64,000 nucleotides of DNA, from assembly GCF_023023025.1 (NCBI RefSeq), contig NZ_CP095481.1, positions 806,001-870,000 of the forward strand, read 5' to 3'. How positions within the stretch are numbered: the stretch's first letter is position 1; each line of letters begins with the position of its first letter. Source of the stretch: Amycolatopsis sp. WQ 127309. GTDB lineage: Bacteria; Actinomycetota; Actinomycetes; Mycobacteriales; Pseudonocardiaceae. The translations under genes were made by a program, and so were the position numbers. Of the stretch, positions 1 to 8,124 are shown piece by piece. The notes beneath the pieces were generated by a model. It was not told where the DNA came from, searched no databases, and was given only the letters and a program-made list of their open reading frames with translations.

Positions 1-300
1 GACGACCTTGGCGAACAGGGCGTCACGGTCGGGGGCGATCGCGGCCATCGCCTCGAACGTCTCGGTGCCGGTTTCCACGGTCACCAAAGGGTTCTTGCGG
101 ATATTGTGATACCAGGCGGGGTGCTTCGGCAACCCCATCGCCGAGGCGACGACGACCAGCCGGCCGTCGATGTGCAGGGCTCCCAAGGTGACGCGGTGTT
201 TCCGGCCGGTGCGGGCACCGGTCGTGGTGAGCTGGATCAAACTCGCGTGGTCCTTCCGATGTGGAGTGATCGGAGGCGTGAGAGGGCACGACGGAGGCAC
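1..300 (-). CDS. Deazaflavin (F420)-dependent nitroreductase family protein, partial
   Basis: The reading frame runs off the left edge, so the C-terminus is missing. The visible part contains LIQLTTTGARTGRKHRV, then DGRLVVVASAMG and HPAWYHNIRKNP. These are hallmarks of the DUF385/Ddn-like family, whose members bind F420 or FMN and reduce quinones or nitro compounds. The GTG at 300 is preceded by GGGA at suitable distance and gives 24 residues before the conserved core. The N-terminal residues are Pro/Ser-rich and unlike the family, so the start is uncertain and an upstream frameshift is possible. Confidence 0.7.
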   Translation of the reverse strand, partial: MPPSCPLTPPITPHRKDHASLIQLTTTGARTGRKHRVTLGALHIDGRLVVVASAMGLPKHPAWYHNIRKNPLVTVETGTETFEAMAAIAPDRDALFAKVV

Positions 301-417
301 ACTTGTCCCACAGCAGGGAAAAGACGAGAGACACCGACGTGTCGATCTCAGGGGGCTGAGTAGCCACTACCTCCGTGCGTAGGCCCATCCGGGGCGCACT
401 CCCACGGTAGCACGGAA

Positions 418-1281
418 TCAGCGCGCGTCGTCAGCGGCTTCCTTCGCCGCGATGGAGGCTTCGTCGGCCTGGTCGAAGGCTTCCTTGGCCGTCTCGAACT
501 CGGCCGTCGCGCGCTCGGCGCGTTCCTCGGCTTCCACCAGGCGGGCCCGCAGGTCTTCGACGCGGGCCGTGGCCTGCTCGGCCGCGCGCTCGGTGCGGAC
601 GAGGTCGCGCTCGGCCACCGCACGTTCCTTCGCCAGCTCGGCGGCTTCCTTGCGCAGGCGCTCGCGTTCGGCGCGGACGCGCTCCCGCTCGGCCCGCTCC
701 TCGTCCTCGCGCTTGGCGTCCTTTTCGGCCCGCTCGGCCTTTTCGGTCCGCTTGGCCTTCGCGGGTTCGGCCTTTTCCACCAGCTTCGCCGGGCGCTTGC
801 CGGTCGACGGCGGCGCGGTCGCGGCGAGCGTGAACCACTGGTCGGTGTCCTGGTGCGCCACCGACGTCAGGCACCCGGCCAAGGCGAGCGCGGCGGTGTC
901 CGGGTCGGCCGCGACGGCTTCGAGCGTCGCCTCGACCTCCCGCGCGACGGTGTCGCTCATCTTGGCCAGGCCGTGCAGGATCCGCCGCACCAGCTCGCCG
1001 CGGCGGCGGGCCAGCGCGCGCAGGTCGTCGCCGGCCAGGCGGGTGTGCGCGTCCCGCAGCTCGTCGCCGAGCTCGGCCAGCTCACGCAGCTCGTCCGGGT
1101 CGTCGCGGGCCAGCCGGTTGACGATCGCCGCGGCCGTGGTCGGCTTCCGCAGCTCCTTGATCTTCGCCGCCAGGTCGGTGTCGCCCTCGGCCTTCGCCGT
1201 CTTCGCCGCCGCGTTGCGCGCGCTGACGAACTCCGCGAGGTCACCCCCGTAGAGCTCACCGGCCACCGTCTTCAGGTCCAT
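418..1281 (-). CDS. Hypothetical Ala/Glu/Arg-rich coiled-coil protein
   Basis: Predicted 287 aa starting MDLKTVAGELYGG. The first 150 residues look globular and helical. Residues of about 170-287 are an uninterrupted charged coiled coil of Glu/Arg/Ala/Lys heptads (KAERAEKDAKREDEERAERE and similar). There is no signal peptide or membrane segment. I do not recognise a named family; proteins of this layout are common in actinobacteria and unassigned. A longer frame continues to 1401, but the ATG at 1281 begins the conserved-looking sequence. That start codon lies inside the first copy of the 54-bp direct repeat, so this gene's promoter and start region were duplicated by whatever created the repeat. 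Confidence 0.75.
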   Translation of the reverse strand: MDLKTVAGELYGGDLAEFVSARNAAAKTAKAEGDTDLAAKIKELRKPTTAAAIVNRLARDDPDELRELAELGDELRDAHTRLAGDDLRALARRRGELVRRILHGLAKMSDTVAREVEATLEAVAADPDTAALALAGCLTSVAHQDTDQWFTLAATAPPSTGKRPAKLVEKAEPAKAKRTEKAERAEKDAKREDEERAERERVRAERERLRKEAAELAKERAVAERDLVRTERAAEQATARVEDLRARLVEAEERAERATAEFETAKEAFDQADEASIAAKEAADDAR

Positions 1282-1332
1282 CCCACCCAGCCAACCACAT
1301 CGGACTGGTGCGAGCACCCGCGAACAGTCATC
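1279..1332. repeat. 54-bp direct repeat, left copy
   Basis: Identical over all 54 positions to 2311..2364 (offset 1032). It begins CATCCCACCCAGCCAACCAC and ends CGCGAACAGTCATC. The first bases differ on both sides (1278 C versus 2310 A; 1333 C versus 2365 A), so the ends are sharp. It contains a small inverted repeat, GGTGC-GA-GCACC. This copy overlaps the start codon of the coiled-coil gene. The two copies enclose one lower-GC gene, as expected for a target or attachment-site duplication. Confidence 0.95.
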
Positions 1333-1472
1333 CAACCGGCAAGACGGGATGCAGCACCCAGTACGCCATTCGGATGAATCAACGCACCCACCGATCCACA
1401 CTCGTCACACCAGCACTCAGGTGAACGACTCTTCATCGACCTCGCCGACTGAGCAAAGATGCGGATCTCGAT

Positions 1473-2291
1473 ATGGCCAACAAAAAGCGGCACAACTCCG
1501 CCAAGAAGCCAGCTACCACCGCTACTGGTGAAAAGGCCGGAAGTGGCGCGAAGAAATGGATCCTCGGAGTCGTCGCCACCGTGCTCGGCGCACTGCTCGT
1601 AGCCTGGATGTCACCACTACCGGGCGTGATCAAGGAAAAGTTCTTCCCTGGTGACGCCATCGATCTGGCCGTCGCGGAAAACCTCGGCTCTTGCACCTCT
1701 TTCGGCCCGACGACGAAGAAGATCGAAGACGTACAGGCACCTCCTACCGACACTGCCGCTGACAGCGACGAAAAGTACGCCAGCTGGGCACACGCCAACA
1801 ACCTTGCGACTCTCGATCAGAACAAGGTCATGGTCAACATCACCGGCCGTGATGACAAGCCGGTCACGATCACTGGGATCCGCTTCGTCGTCACCGACAG
1901 AAAACCCGCGCTCACCAGCCAGATCATGAGCAACGAATGCGGAAGCAGCACCGAAGGAAAGTTTGCGGTGGTCGACCTCGATCAGAACCCGCCCAAGATC
2001 ACCCAGTCCACATCCGTTCCACGCACGTGGGGCGATGACGAGTGGCGAACGACGCCTTTGACCTTCCCATACAAGGTCACTGCCCAAGACACCGAACCGC
2101 TCCTTTTGATCGCTGAAACCAAGCAGTGTGAGTGTCAGTGGAAGGCCTACATCTCTTGGGCTGTCGGAGACAGAACCGGGACTTCGGAAGTCGGTTACAA
2201 GGGGCAGCCCTTCCATACGTCGGCAAGCTCGAACATGCACGAGTACGTCAGGTACAACTCAGAGACGGCACGCTGGGCGACGTGTTGCTAG
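1473..2291 (+). CDS. Unknown single-pass membrane protein inside the 54-bp repeats
   Basis: Predicted 272 aa. The N-terminus is a Lys/Ala-rich cytoplasmic tail of about 27 residues, followed by one hydrophobic segment (about 28-47, ILGVVATVLGALLVAW). The rest is an extracytoplasmic domain of about 220 residues with several cysteines, including a CEC pair and a terminal CC. I recognise no catalytic motif. Base composition and codon use differ visibly from both neighbours: many A/T third positions and codons such as AAA, ACT and TCT. The gene lies wholly between two perfect 54-bp direct repeats and no recombinase is present. It is best read as a horizontally acquired cargo gene of unknown role. 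Confidence 0.75.
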   Translation: MANKKRHNSAKKPATTATGEKAGSGAKKWILGVVATVLGALLVAWMSPLPGVIKEKFFPGDAIDLAVAENLGSCTSFGPTTKKIEDVQAPPTDTAADSDEKYASWAHANNLATLDQNKVMVNITGRDDKPVTITGIRFVVTDRKPALTSQIMSNECGSSTEGKFAVVDLDQNPPKITQSTSVPRTWGDDEWRTTPLTFPYKVTAQDTEPLLLIAETKQCECQWKAYISWAVGDRTGTSEVGYKGQPFHTSASSNMHEYVRYNSETARWATCC

Positions 2292-2310
2292 AGCCCACGC
2301 CGGAGTCGCA

Positions 2311-2364
2311 CATCCCACCCAGCCAACCACATCGGACTGGTGCGAGCACCCGCGAACAGTCATC
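2311..2364. repeat. 54-bp direct repeat, right copy
   Basis: Perfect copy of 1279..1332. It starts 20 bp after the stop codon of the lower-GC gene and ends 31 bp before the acyl-CoA ligase start at 2395. If one copy and the intervening 978 bp are removed, the coiled-coil gene and the ligase gene become ordinary divergent neighbours with a short shared promoter region. That arrangement is probably ancestral. Confidence 0.95.
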
Positions 2365-2394
2365 ATCGGGTCAGGGGCGACGAAGGGACGGCGC

Positions 2395-3918
2395 GTGTTC
2401 TTCGATCTGGGTGTCCGGGACTTCCTCGACCGCGCCGAGGCGGTGTACCCGGACCGCGTCGCGGTGGTCGACGAGCCGGACCAGCCCGCGCCGAGCTGGG
2501 GTTCGCTCACCTACCGCGAGGTCGCGCGGCGAGCCCGCGCGCAGGCCGCCCACCTCGACGCGCTGGGTGTGCCGGTCGGCGGGCGCGTCGCGGTGGTGTC
2601 GCACAACGCCGCCCGCCTGCTCGTGTCGTTCTTCGGCGTCTCGGCCTGGGGCCGGGTGCTGGTGCCGGTGAACTTCCGGCTCGCGCCGGCCGAGGTGAGC
2701 TACATCGTGGAGCACTCCGGCGCGGAGGTGCTGATCGTCGACCCCGAGCTGGAACACCTGCTCGGCACGGTCACCGCGAAGCACGTCTTCGTGCTGGGCC
2801 GCGACGACGACGCGATCTGGGGCGGCGACGGCGAACCGCGGCCGTGGGCGGGTGACGAGTCGGCCACCGCGACGATCAACTACACGTCCGGCACCACGGC
2901 GCGGCCGAAGGGCGTGCAGCTGACCCAGCGCAACATCTGGCTCAACGCGGCCGTCTTCGGGCTGCACACGACGTTGACCGACAACGACGTCCTGCTGCAC
3001 ACGCTGCCGATGTTCCACTGCAACGGCTGGGGCATGCCGTACGCGGTGACCGGGCTCGGCGGGCGGCACATCGTGCTGCGCAAGGTCGACGGCACCGAGA
3101 TCCTGCGGCGCGTCGAGGAGCACGGCGTCACGATCCTGTGCGCCGCGCCCGCGGTGGTCAGCGCGGCGCTCGACGGCGCCGCGAGCTGGGACGGCGAGAT
3201 CCCGGGCCGCGACCGCGTCCGGATCGTCGTGGCCGGCGCGCCCCCGCCGACCCGGACGATCGAGCGGGTGCGGGCTGAGCTGGGCTGGGAGTTCATCCAG
3301 ATCTACGGCCTCACCGAGACGGCGCCGCTGCTGACGGTCAACCGGATGCGCAGCGAGTGGGCCGACCTGGACCCGCACGAGCAGGCCCGGCTGCTGGGCC
3401 GCGCCGGCACGCCCGCGCTGGGCGTCCGGATCGCCGTCGACACCGACGGTGAGGTGCTCGCGCAGTCGAACCACAACCTCGACGGCTACTGGGAGAACCC
3501 CGACGAGACCGCGCGGGTGCAGGAGGGCAACTGGTTCCACACCGGTGACGGCGGTTCGTTCGAAGACGGCTACCTCACCATCGCGGACCGCAAGAAGGAC
3601 GTGATCATCTCGGGCGGCGAGAACGTGTCGTCGATCGAGGTGGAGGACGCGCTCAGCTCGCACCCGGCCGTGCGGGAGGCCGCGGTGATCGGCATCCCGG
3701 ACGAGAAGTGGGGCGAGCTGGTGACGGCGTTGGTGGTGACGGGTTCGGACGTGTCCGCCGAGGAGCTGATCAAGCACTGCCGCGAGTACCTGGCGGGGTA
3801 CAAGTGCCCGAAGCGGGTGGAGTTCCTGGACGAGCTGCCGCGGACGGCGACGGGGAAGATCCAGAAGTTCAAACTGCGGGAGCCGTTCTGGCAGGGCCAG
3901 GCCCGAGGGGTGAATTGA
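2395..3918 (+). CDS. Acyl-CoA synthetase (AMP-forming), fatty-acid ligase type
   Basis: Predicted 507 aa from GTG 2395 with AAGGGA just upstream; a longer frame exists but lacks a comparable ribosome site. It activates a carboxylic acid with ATP to the acyl-adenylate and transfers it to CoA. ANL motifs are in order: YTSGTTARPKGVQ (phosphate loop), IYGLTETAPLL, WFHTGDGG, IADRKKDVIISGGENV, and the catalytic lysine in PRTATGKIQK. Length fits the medium/long-chain FadD-like group; the exact substrate cannot be read. The stop codon overlaps the TTG start of the next gene (TTGA), so the two are translationally coupled. Confidence 0.9.
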   Translation: MFFDLGVRDFLDRAEAVYPDRVAVVDEPDQPAPSWGSLTYREVARRARAQAAHLDALGVPVGGRVAVVSHNAARLLVSFFGVSAWGRVLVPVNFRLAPAEVSYIVEHSGAEVLIVDPELEHLLGTVTAKHVFVLGRDDDAIWGGDGEPRPWAGDESATATINYTSGTTARPKGVQLTQRNIWLNAAVFGLHTTLTDNDVLLHTLPMFHCNGWGMPYAVTGLGGRHIVLRKVDGTEILRRVEEHGVTILCAAPAVVSAALDGAASWDGEIPGRDRVRIVVAGAPPPTRTIERVRAELGWEFIQIYGLTETAPLLTVNRMRSEWADLDPHEQARLLGRAGTPALGVRIAVDTDGEVLAQSNHNLDGYWENPDETARVQEGNWFHTGDGGSFEDGYLTIADRKKDVIISGGENVSSIEVEDALSSHPAVREAAVIGIPDEKWGELVTALVVTGSDVSAEELIKHCREYLAGYKCPKRVEFLDELPRTATGKIQKFKLREPFWQGQARGVN

Positions 3919-4244
3919 GGTTCTTCTTCGACGCGGGTTCGGGCGCGGTGCTCTGGGCCGGCGTCGGCCCGGCGGACGTGGACCGGCTGCCGATCAGCGC
4001 CGGGTTGCGCGCGGAGCTGGACAGCCTCGTGGAGCAGTACGACGAGTCGCTGAACTGGGACTACCCACCGGATCCGGGCCCGTGGCGGGAGGCGCGGTGC
4101 CGGCGTTTCAACGCCGACGTCCGCGCGGCGCTGGCCCGGCTGCGCCGTGAACTCGGGGAGGACGTCGAGGACGGGTTCACCGAGCTGCACGAGGATCCGC
4201 ACCTGGACCACTATCTGGCCGACCCCAAGGGTTTCAAGCGCTAG
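3915..4244 (+). CDS. Small conserved-looking hypothetical protein
   Basis: Predicted 109 aa, starting at TTG 3915 (MRFFFDAGSGAVLWAG), with GAGGGG five bases upstream and a four-base overlap with the ligase stop. It is acidic, without membrane segments or a recognisable domain. It resembles small actinobacterial proteins that carry an N-terminal 'FxDxGSGxxLW' strand followed by helices. Its stop overlaps the convergent epoxide hydrolase stop in a shared CTAG. Co-translation with the ligase suggests a linked but unknown role. Confidence 0.7.
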   Translation: MRFFFDAGSGAVLWAGVGPADVDRLPISAGLRAELDSLVEQYDESLNWDYPPDPGPWREARCRRFNADVRAALARLRRELGEDVEDGFTELHEDPHLDHYLADPKGFKR

Positions 4245-5365
4245 CGGACCAGGCGGAAGAACGTCCGCACCTCGTTGACGAACAGCTCCGGCTGCTCGAA
4301 CGCCGCGAAGTGCCCGCCCCGGTCCAGCTCGTTCCAGTGCCGGATGTCCGTGTACCTCCGCGCCGCCCACCGGCGTGACGGGCGCGGCATCTCCGCGGGG
4401 AAGATCGAACAGCCCGTCGGGACGTCGACCGTGTCGTCGGTGGCCTCGCTGAACCACTTCTGGACCTTGGCGATGCTCTCCCAGTACAGCCGCGCCGACG
4501 ACGTCGCCGTGCCCGTCAGCCAGTAGAGCGTGATGGTGTCCAGCAGCTCGTCGCGGGTGAAGGGGAAGCCGTCGGACCAGGCGTGGAACTTCTCCAGCAG
4601 CCAGCCGCACAGGCCGGCCGGGGAGTCGGCCAGGCCGTAGCCCAGGGTCTGCGGGCGGGTCGACTGCTGGACCGAGTAGCCGTCCTCCCAGCGCCGCGCG
4701 TGCTCCAACGCCGCCAGCGCGGCTCGCTCGGCAGCGGTCAGGTCGTCGAACGTCGCCGGGTCGGGGGCGGCGATCGGCGGGTTCAGGTGGATGCCCGCCA
4801 AGTGGGCCGCGTCCCGCTGGGCCAGTGACGTCGTGATCGACGTCCCCCAGTCGCCGCCCTGGGCGCCGTAGCGGGAGTAGCCGAGGCGGGCCATCAGCTC
4901 CGCCCACGCCGCCGCGATCCGCTCGATGCCCCAGCCCGGGGCCGACGGCTTGTCGCTGAAGCCGTAACCCGGCAGCGACGGGCAGACGACGTGGAACGCG
5001 TCCGCCGGGTCCGGCGGGTCGGTCAGCGGGCCGATCACCTTGGTGAACTCGACGATCGAGCCGGGCCAGCCGTGCGTCAGCACCAGCGGCAGCGCGTCCG
5101 GGTGCGGCGAACGCACGTGCAGGAAGTGCAGGCCCAGGCCGTCGATTTCGGTGCGGTACTGCGGAAATCCGTTGAGCCGGGCCTCCGCGCGGCGCCAGTC
5201 GTAGCCGGCCGCCCAGTATTCGCAGTATTCCCGCAGCACGGCCAGCGGCGTGCCCTGGCTCCAGTCTTCGACCGGCTCCTCTTCGGGCCAGCGGGTCCGG
5301 CGCAGGCGTGCGCGCAGGTCGTCGAGGTCGGCTTCGGGGACGTCGATCCGGAACGGCGTGATCAC
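4241..5365 (-). CDS. Epoxide hydrolase (alpha/beta-hydrolase, EHN type)
   Basis: Predicted 374 aa. The N-terminal EHN domain (TPFRIDVPEADLDDL) precedes an alpha/beta-hydrolase core with the HGWPG oxyanion motif. The nucleophile Asp is in GGDWG at about residue 172, and the catalytic His is in RGGHFAAFEQPE near the end. This is the juvenile-hormone/microsomal-like epoxide hydrolase family, which opens epoxides to diols through an alkyl-enzyme ester. It has no signal peptide. The GTG start at 5365 overlaps the TGA of the upstream DHFR-like gene (GTGA), so both are on one message. The substrate is unknown. Confidence 0.9.
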   Translation of the reverse strand: MITPFRIDVPEADLDDLRARLRRTRWPEEEPVEDWSQGTPLAVLREYCEYWAAGYDWRRAEARLNGFPQYRTEIDGLGLHFLHVRSPHPDALPLVLTHGWPGSIVEFTKVIGPLTDPPDPADAFHVVCPSLPGYGFSDKPSAPGWGIERIAAAWAELMARLGYSRYGAQGGDWGTSITTSLAQRDAAHLAGIHLNPPIAAPDPATFDDLTAAERAALAALEHARRWEDGYSVQQSTRPQTLGYGLADSPAGLCGWLLEKFHAWSDGFPFTRDELLDTITLYWLTGTATSSARLYWESIAKVQKWFSEATDDTVDVPTGCSIFPAEMPRPSRRWAARRYTDIRHWNELDRGGHFAAFEQPELFVNEVRTFFRLVR

Positions 5366-5907
5366 GCCGGGACGTAGGTCAGCTGGACGACGCCGTTGCC
5401 GAAGGTGGCCGACTTCTTGAGCACCAGCGGGAATCCCGGCCCCTCTTCGGGGAACAGCCGCTTCCCACGGCCCACGACGATCGGGTACAGCAGCAGGTTC
5501 AGCTCGTCGACCAGGCCTTCTGCCAGCAGCCAGCGCACGGCCGTGGTGCTGCCGCTGGTCATGATGTCGCCACCCTCCCCGGCCTTCAACGCCCGGACGG
5601 CTTCGACGGGATCGCCGGTCAGCAACGTCGAGTTGTTCCAGCTGACCTCGGACAACGTCGACGACAGCACGTACTTGCGGACGCTGTTCATGAACTCGGC
5701 GCCCGCGTCGTCCTCGACCGTCCGCCCGGGCCACGCCTCGGCGAAGCCCTCGTAGGTGACACGGCCGAGCAGCATCGCGTCGGCCGCCGCCATCCCGCCG
5801 CCGACGGCGCGGCCGATCTCGTCGTTCCAGTAGCGCAGCGACCACTTGTCGGGTGCCTCGACCACACCGTCCAGCGAGAGGAACAGGTTCGACACGATCT
5901 TGCGCAT
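5362..5907 (-). CDS. Dihydrofolate reductase-family (RibD C-terminal-like) protein
   Basis: Predicted 181 aa, MRKIVSNLFLSLDGVVEAPD, with the family features LLGRVTYEGF, GSTTAVRWLL and PIVVGRGKRLF. These actinobacterial proteins share the DHFR/RibD NADPH-binding fold and are usually orphan reductases rather than true folate enzymes. I chose ATG 5907 because GAAGGGG lies five bases before it; a GTG two codons upstream is too close to that site. It is coupled by GTGA overlap to the downstream epoxide hydrolase. The substrate is not inferable. Confidence 0.85.
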   Translation of the reverse strand: MRKIVSNLFLSLDGVVEAPDKWSLRYWNDEIGRAVGGGMAAADAMLLGRVTYEGFAEAWPGRTVEDDAGAEFMNSVRKYVLSSTLSEVSWNNSTLLTGDPVEAVRALKAGEGGDIMTSGSTTAVRWLLAEGLVDELNLLLYPIVVGRGKRLFPEEGPGFPLVLKKSATFGNGVVQLTYVPA

Positions 5908-5973
5908 GGCCACCCCTTCGGTCGAGTTCTCACTATGACCGAAAGGCCGCCGTCCCGCAGCGGTTTGCCCGGA

Positions 5974-7026
5974 CTATCCGATCCGTCCATTCGCGACAGG
6001 CTTCAGCAGGTCGAGCGCGCGGCCGAGGGTGTCCAGCCGCGCTTCGAGCGTCTCGCCGGCCGGGTACAGCCGGACCGTGTCGATGCCGGTGTCACGCCAG
6101 ACGCGCAGGCGTGCGCGGACCATCTCCTCGGTGCCGATCAGCGTGGTGCCGAGCACCATCTCGTCGGTGACGAGCGCGGTGGCGCCGTCCCGGTCCCCGG
6201 CCTGCCAGCGCTCGCGGACCTCGGCGGCGACGTCGGCCCAGCCCTGACGGCTGTAGGCGTTGTTGTAGAAGTTCGTGGTGGCCGAGCCCATCCCGCCGAG
6301 GCTGAACGCGAGTTCCTTCTTGCGCCCGCCGACCATCGTGCGCAGCTCGTCCTCGTTCGCCGCGAAGGCGACTTCGGCGCCCTGGCAGACGTCGATGTCC
6401 GCACGCGTGCGGCCCGACTTCGCGAGCCCGGCGTCGAGGTGGGTGAAGTACGCGTCGGCGCCTTCGGGGACGAAGCTGGTGCCGAGCCAGCCGTCGGCGA
6501 CCTCGCCGGTCAGCTCGAGGAGCTTCGGCGAGAGCGTGGCCAGGTAGATCGGGATGTCCGGGTTCGGCGCGGTCGACAGCCGCATCGGGCGCGTCTCGCC
6601 GGGCAGCGGGATCTCGAAAGCCTTGCCGGAGAAGGAGATCTTCTCCCCCGCGAAGGCCTGGCGGATGATTTCGACGGTTTCGCGCATCCGCGTCAGCGGC
6701 TTGGCGAACGGGACGCCGTGCAGGCCCTCGATCACCTGCGGCCCGGACGGGCCGAGGCCGAGCGCGAACCGGCCGCCGGACAGGTCGGCGAGCGTCAGCG
6801 CGGCCTGCGCGATCGCGACCGGCGTGCGCGTGCCGAGCTGGACGATGCCGGAGCCGAGCCGGATCCGGTCGGTGCGCGCGGCGAGGTAGCCGAGCGCGGA
6901 CGGCGCGTCCGAGCCCCAGGCCTCGGCGACCCAGCAGACGTCGAGGCCGAGCTTTTCCGCCTCCAGCACGAAGTCCAGCGTCACGGGAGTGTCGCGGGAG
7001 AACTCGACCGTCGTCGCGGTCTTCAC
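5974..7026 (-). CDS. LLM-class F420-dependent oxidoreductase
   Basis: Predicted 350 aa with the luciferase-like TIM-barrel pattern. WVAEAWGSDAPSALGYLAARTD is followed by GIVQLGTRTPVAIAQAALTL and GRFALGLGPSGPQVIEG, as in MSMEG-type F420 oxidoreductases. The enzyme would move hydride between reduced F420 and an unknown alcohol, aldehyde or activated acid. GTG 7026 is preceded by, and overlaps, the stop of the SRPBCC gene (GTGA), so the two form an operon. The start choice is fixed by that overlap and by the conserved N-terminus. Confidence 0.88.
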   Translation of the reverse strand: MKTATTVEFSRDTPVTLDFVLEAEKLGLDVCWVAEAWGSDAPSALGYLAARTDRIRLGSGIVQLGTRTPVAIAQAALTLADLSGGRFALGLGPSGPQVIEGLHGVPFAKPLTRMRETVEIIRQAFAGEKISFSGKAFEIPLPGETRPMRLSTAPNPDIPIYLATLSPKLLELTGEVADGWLGTSFVPEGADAYFTHLDAGLAKSGRTRADIDVCQGAEVAFAANEDELRTMVGGRKKELAFSLGGMGSATTNFYNNAYSRQGWADVAAEVRERWQAGDRDGATALVTDEMVLGTTLIGTEEMVRARLRVWRDTGIDTVRLYPAGETLEARLDTLGRALDLLKPVANGRIG

Positions 7027-7520
7027 GAGCCTTCGACCCGGTCCTTGATCGCGGCGAGGTTGCCGGTCATCGCGGTTTCGAACTCGCGGAGCCGCACGAA
7101 GACGATCTTCTGTTCCTTCTCGGGCATCCGGTCGATGGCGAACGACAGCCCGGACCGGCCCGGCCCCAGCTGCATCCACTGCGAGAGCCGGGTGCCGCCG
7201 TTGTCGGGCTCGAGGGTGAACTTCCAGACCGAGCTCGGCTCGGCCGGATCCTGCACGGCCCAGGCGAACACCCGCGGCGCTTCGCACTCGACGACGTACG
7301 ACGTCGTCTCCCACTCGCCGAACGCGTCGTGCTTGCTCCGGCCGACGAACTTGCGGCGGGTCTCGCCGTCGCACCACTCGACGGACTGCAGTTCCGAGCT
7401 CAGGGAAGGCATCAGCCCGATGTCCGAGACCACCGGCCAGACGGCCTCGGGGGCGGCGTCGATCCAGGTCGAGACCTCGGCCGTCGGCTTGTCCGCGTAC
7501 CGCGCGCCTGTCCACTCCAT
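7023..7520 (-). CDS. SRPBCC (START-like) ligand-binding protein
   Basis: Predicted 165 aa, with the polyketide-cyclase/dehydrase pattern AEVSTWIDAAPEAVWPVVSDIGLMP near the N-terminus and a long C-terminal helix. It forms a hydrophobic pocket for a lipid-like or polyketide-like ligand and has no obvious catalytic set. It is translationally coupled to the downstream F420 oxidoreductase, so it may bind or deliver that enzyme's substrate (inference). ATG 7520 was chosen; GAGAGGAG lies 11 bases upstream. GTG 7532, four codons earlier, sits directly on that site and is less likely. Confidence 0.82.
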   Translation of the reverse strand: MEWTGARYADKPTAEVSTWIDAAPEAVWPVVSDIGLMPSLSSELQSVEWCDGETRRKFVGRSKHDAFGEWETTSYVVECEAPRVFAWAVQDPAEPSSVWKFTLEPDNGGTRLSQWMQLGPGRSGLSFAIDRMPEKEQKIVFVRLREFETAMTGNLAAIKDRVEGS

Positions 7521-7588
7521 CGTGGTCGCCACTCCTCTCGGTGAGCTTCTGACCACGATAGTTGCGTAGGTAGACCCAGCTGTCAATC

Positions 7589-8092
7589 TCACTCCTGCCG
7601 GGCGAAGCGCTCCTCGACGTCCGCGCGCTGCGCCAGCCGGGCCGGGAAGCCGGGGCCGCGGCGCATCCGCGTGTCGTCCGGCGTCATCGGCGCGGCGCAC
7701 TCGGCGCAGACGATCTCGGCGTGCGTGTCGTGCCCGCAGGCCAGGTGGTGCACGGTGATCGGCGGGCCGCCCTCGCCGGCGAGCCACTTGTCGCCCCAGC
7801 GCGTCATCGCGAGCAGCACCGGGTAGAAGTCGCGGCCCTTTTCGGTGAGCACGTAGTCGTAGCGCACCGGCTCGGTCTGGTAGGCCACCTTCTCCAGCAA
7901 CCCCTCGTCGACCAGCCGCTTGAGCCGGTCGGCGAGGGTGTTGCGGGCGATGCCGAGCGCCTGCTGGAACTCGTCGAAGCGACGGACGCCGTAGAAGGCG
8001 TCACGCAGCACCAGCGGCGTCCACCAGTCCCCCAGCAGATCCATGGTGCGCGCGATCGAGCACGGCCACTGCGCGAACGAGGTCCGTTTCAT
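7589..8092 (-). CDS. HxlR-family winged-helix regulator with C-terminal Cys cluster
   Basis: Predicted 167 aa. The HxlR core (CSIARTMDLLGDWWTPLVLRD, RFDEFQQALGIARNTLADRLKRLV, YVLTEKGRDFYPVL) occupies the first 100 residues. A tail follows with HLACGHDTH and VCAECAAPM, an ACGH/CxxC arrangement suited to binding a metal. Such regulators usually sense redox or aldehyde stress through cysteine. It is transcribed in the same direction as the F420 oxidoreductase/SRPBCC pair and is probably its upstream regulator, 68 bp away. Confidence 0.87.
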   Translation of the reverse strand: MKRTSFAQWPCSIARTMDLLGDWWTPLVLRDAFYGVRRFDEFQQALGIARNTLADRLKRLVDEGLLEKVAYQTEPVRYDYVLTEKGRDFYPVLLAMTRWGDKWLAGEGGPPITVHHLACGHDTHAEIVCAECAAPMTPDDTRMRRGPGFPARLAQRADVEERFARQE

Positions 8093-8124
8093 GCGGCCGA
8101 GGGTACGCCGTTTTCCGGAGAGAC

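Noticed and set aside
23..388. Alternative frame MGLRTEVVATQPPEIDT... at the left edge
   Set aside because: The conserved nitroreductase motifs are in a different frame. This frame turns into Pro/Arg-rich sequence across them.
1279..2364. Insertion sequence flanked by the 54-bp repeats
   Set aside because: There is no transposase and there are no terminal inverted repeats, and a 54-bp duplication is far longer than typical target-site duplications. It was kept as a cargo or attachment-site finding instead.
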